Assembly (NCBI GenBank): GCA_964019695.1
Contig: OZ026515.1
Span: forward strand, 143,600,152-143,664,151
From: Loripinus fragilis
Lineage: Eukaryota > Mollusca > Bivalvia > Lucinida > Lucinidae
Reading direction: 5' to 3'
Length of the DNA: 64,000 nucleotides
Shown here: positions 60,739 through 64,000 of the stretch, one piece after another
Numbering within the stretch: position 1 is the first letter of the stretch
Layout: each line of letters opens with the position of its first letter
Translations under genes and position numbers: made by a program
Notes under the pieces: generated by a model
Databases searched by the model: none
Told to the model about the DNA's origin: nothing
Seen by the model: only the letters and a program-made list of their open reading frames with translations

Positions 60739-62400
60739 TAGGGAATTTCGCAGACATATCCTATCTTGTAGAGAATTGAAAGCCGAGTCTTTTAAGAGAT
60801 GTTTGCACTCTGTGCTCCGGGGCGTTAGTCTGTAAGAGCCTGTAACATATGTTACTTAATCAAACTAAGAAAAAGTAAATTGAAAGTTTGGGCTACAAAT
60901 TAAAGACATTAAAATATTTATTTTTAAAAATCATTCATATAGTCTGCATACTGGATATCTTAACTACATATGACAGCCATTTGAACAAAATTGCCGCTTC
61001 CTAAGGTGTCATATGCGTTACATAAATCAGATAACCCATTAAAATTTGCAAGTGTGGCTAACATCATTTACATTCACAATCTCTCTGTGTGTTTTGCAAA
61101 ATGTTTTTAACCATGTCTGACTAGCTTATGCAATTGGCTAACAGAAAAATTAAAGTTTGTTTCCCTAGCTTGAATATTTTTTCTGGAATAAGCAATTAAA
61201 CAACCCTACCCCTACCCAGTTTTAAGGTGAAATGTTTGGTATTAAAACTAAAGTAAAAATAGTTAAAAAATATTTGCAGTTGATGAATGTGCTTCATTGT
61301 TTGGGATTTATTTGCTTATATGAAAAGACTCATAAACCTGCAAGTTTGTTGCAAAATTTTTAATATCAGAGGCTGTAACATATGTTACCTGATCTAATAA
61401 ATGGGCAAGCTCATTGTCTTAACGTAAGATATGCCTAAAAATGTTTTAATCTCCTCGAGGGAATTTTGCAGACATATTCCTTCTTATAGTACAACTCAAG
61501 CTGCATCGAATAAGGGATGTTTGCACTCTCTATGTTGGGGCGTTAGTCTGAAACAGCGTGTTACATGCGTTACTATATCAAATAAAGGAAATGTAGTTTG
61601 AAAGTTTGAGCTAAAATTGTGAAAAAAACTTGCAACTTTTGGATATCTTACATTGTTTAGGGATTTTAAACTGGCTTCTATGATAAAGACTTATATATCT
61701 GCTAGTTTTCATCAAGTTTTAAAGATCAGAGAGCGTTACATATGTTAGCGTGATAAGTAAAATCATCAAACAGTATTTTGACATCAAGCTGAGTAAGGGC
61801 CTGCTCTGTCCTAATCCCCTTTGGAATTCTGCAGACAAATTACATCTTATGTAACCATTCAAGGTGCATTTAATAAGAAATGTTTGCACTCTGTAAGTCA
61901 GGGCGTTAGCCTGTAACAGCTTGTTACATATGTTACTATATCAATTTGAGAATAAGAAATTTGAATGTTTGAGCTACGAAAAGAAGACATTAAAATTATC
62001 TAATAAATTGACATTCTTATAGTCTTTATACTGGATGTCTTTACTACATATGGAAGCTGTTTAACATTAATACGGCTAACTGTGGTGTTATGTGCGTTAC
62101 ATGAACCTAATTATAATTTAAAAGCTATAATGGTGGCTATCGTCATTTAGTTAAACAACTTCTATGACTTGGTTTCAAACTGTTTTATTGAATTTTACAA
62201 ACATATACTCAATTGATGAATAGGAAAAACCAAGTTTGCTTTTCTATCTTAAATATATTGTCTTATAGGAGCTAATACACAGCCCTACTCCCAGTTTTAC
62301 AGAGAAGCGAATTTAGTTATTACTGTTTAAGTAAATCACATGAAAGTGATTACAGCATGTGGATATTTTTCATTTTCTTAGTCTGTCTTGCTCCATATGA
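60739..62400. repeat. Long-period repeat with TAACATATGTTAC motifs
   Basis: Three units of about 375-740 bp keyed on TGTTTGCACTCT, GGCGTTAGTCTGTAA and ACATATGTTAC at about 60800-60860, 61515-61575 and 61880-61940; intervening text (CTACATATGGAAGCTGTTTA) also repeats. A weaker match lies near 63300-63350. Confidence 0.72.
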
Positions 62401-64000
62401 TATCTGCAAGATGTCATTAAGTTTAAGATCAGGACACTTAATGTGTACTTATAAGTCTTTGGTGCCAAAACACTAGAAATTATATTCATTTTTGATTATC
62501 AAGCCCATGGACTGTTTTTACAGATGTTATCAATGACCGTTTGGACACATTTCCTTATACGGTGCATATAATGCTAAAAATTGAGCCACAAATAGAAAAG
62601 GTAGTCTTTCATTTTTACAAGAAAATACAATAAATGAAATGGTCCAAACTATTTCTCATCGATTTAACACTCATGTTAAACGTTTGTCATTGTCTGCTTC
62701 TGTGGTAATCATTATTATCACACGCCTCCTTGCAACTAGTAAAATCATGACACAATATTTCAATTATTTACTGTTATTCAATTTTACCACCAGTCCACTC
62801 AAAATTGATGAGCCATTATCAACTTTCCAATTTTGCCATTTATGGCTTGGAACATTCGGAAACTGGTATGAATTCCTAATAGTTGGTTCTTTGGGTATAT
62901 GTGTTTCAAGTGATACTCTGCAAGTAGGAGAAAGACTAAAGCTGTACAAGGAGGAAAACTATGCCATTAAGAGCAATGAGTACCTGGACTGATGTACATG
63001 TACCTTGATATTTCTGTGATAAAAAACCATATCTTAGCTGGTTAACTTTTATAAATGTAGCCTTTCCATACATGCAACCCACATATTTTCATCTAATAAT
63101 GTCTCTGCACTTATTATCTTTCCCCAAGCATTCAAAAACTTATTTGAAGTCTTAGTACTTCTGAAGTGCTGAAACCAAGGTAACTCTTTCCCTTCAGATA
63201 AACGAACTAGATGTATCACAGCAGGTAAAGCAATGAAATGCAGGATGAACAGAGTGCAAATAGACCCTTTCAATTCAATGATTCACTAAGTTTCTATGAT
63301 AAGAGCGCTTATTAAAGGATGTAACATATATAACTCGTCATAATAAATGAGCAAGGGCATTGTCGTGAAATCCTTTTTGATTACACAGTCAGAGGCAAGT
63401 GTTTTCAATTTCAGTGTTTTCAATGGTTCATGAAATGAGGCACATTATCAACTTGTTTACCCTGTATAAATCTTCCATAGAGCATAATATAGAACTACTG
63501 GTTATCCCATTCTACCTATAGTCCAATTTCCTTCTTTTGAATGCAACAGCTAATGATATGGCTGTAAAAACTGAGAAATCATAGGTTTTACACTATTTTA
63601 AGACATGCTTCAATGTACTGACATCAAAAACAACCTACTGCAAACATAATTGATGGCAATGTCCAACTTCATATTCTTTCTCTTATACCAGATAACTTTC
63701 AAGGTGTAACAGAAATTGTTTCAGACGGTCTGCCAAAACCACCAAGAGTCAACATTGTAACTAAAGAAAACTTATAAAGTTCTTTGGGCGCAGCAAAATA
63801 CTATTGATCTAAGACCTGAGGACTTAAGCACCAAAAGACTGGATAGGTTCCATGGCAAATGATGCAAAAAAGCAGCCTATCAAATTTCTGTTTGACCAAT
63901 GTCAGAAATCTTAAAGTATTCTTAGAGGTACACGGTAGAGACATAGATTTTGCAAAATCAGAGCAAAGTTATCATTTGACTAGCAGGGATGCAGATGCAG
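62401..64000. other. PGAM intron 5 or 3' flank, unresolved
   Basis: A 117-codon plus-strand reading frame (62639-62992) and a 74-codon minus-strand frame (63049-63273) are present. Neither resembles PGAM, and I do not recognise either. Exon-like splice signals at 62521 and 63694 do not continue the PGAM protein. Confidence 0.4.

Noticed and set aside
62524..62601. Exon-like segment after TTTTTACAG as PGAM exon 6
   Set aside because: It would give NIPTDVINDRLDTFPYTV, which does not resemble the conserved IPIVYEL continuation.
62639..62992. 117-codon plus-strand reading frame as a gene
   Set aside because: Longest free-standing frame in the region, but hydrophobic, AT-driven composition, no recognisable domain and no support from splice signals.
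63697..63777. Exon-like segment after CTTATACCAG ending in TAA as PGAM last exon
   Set aside because: Phase could fit, but DNFQGVTEIVSDGLPKPPRV bears no resemblance to the PGAM C-terminus.

Overview
This is animal nuclear DNA: AT-rich, intron-rich and crowded with repeats. Two conserved metabolic genes are present, each broken into small exons by long introns. The overall repeat style (satellites carrying 'gggccataactctg' and 'tgacctttgacc', tRNA-headed SINEs, dozens of hairpin MITEs) suggests a marine bivalve mollusc. That placement is inference from repeat style, not from a phylogenetic test.

Gene 1 is on the minus strand: a cytosol (leucine) aminopeptidase, M17 family, LAP3-like. Twelve coding exons lie between 40557 and 3463, with every intron phase compatible. 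All expected metal-binding and catalytic residues are present. The first exon (initiator Met) was not found and would lie above 40557; the last exon (about 17 residues) lies below position 1 or was not recognised. Gene 2 is on the plus strand: a cofactor-dependent phosphoglycerate mutase (PGAM). Five coding exons lie between 51475 and 60480, all splicing in frame; the last exon (about 40 residues) is not visible and is probably past 64000. The genes are divergent, with about 10.9 kb between the first recognised LAP3 exon and the PGAM start codon. They act in unrelated pathways (peptide turnover, glycolysis).

Nearly everything else is repeat. Layout: 1-3440, a tandem array of LAP3-exon copies interrupted by a hAT-like element, then a 151-bp satellite; 3463-10000, LAP3 3' exons among MITEs and a SINE; 10031-14718, a 4.7-kb giant inverted repeat; 15000-31400, LAP3 middle exons among TTAA-, TA- and 4-bp-TSD MITEs and a nested 1.9-kb element; 31400-35400, satellites carrying nuclear-receptor-like half sites and an exact 366-bp duplication; 35400-40560, LAP3 5' exons with nested hairpins; 40560-51470, intergenic or LAP3 first-intron DNA with a second satellite block and a 1.7-kb foldback element with 5-bp TSDs; 51475-60480, PGAM; 60500-64000, PGAM intron repeats.

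The most unusual signal is how mobile DNA has shaped the splice sites. LAP3 has a tandem array of near-copies of its penultimate coding exon. PGAM exon 3 is preceded by two frameshifted partial copies of itself, each with an intact acceptor. A LAP3 mid exon has three extra copies of its acceptor. Several MITE ends lie 12-35 nt upstream of true 3' splice sites, where some appear to supply the branch point. I found no evidence for an undescribed defence or enzymatic system.
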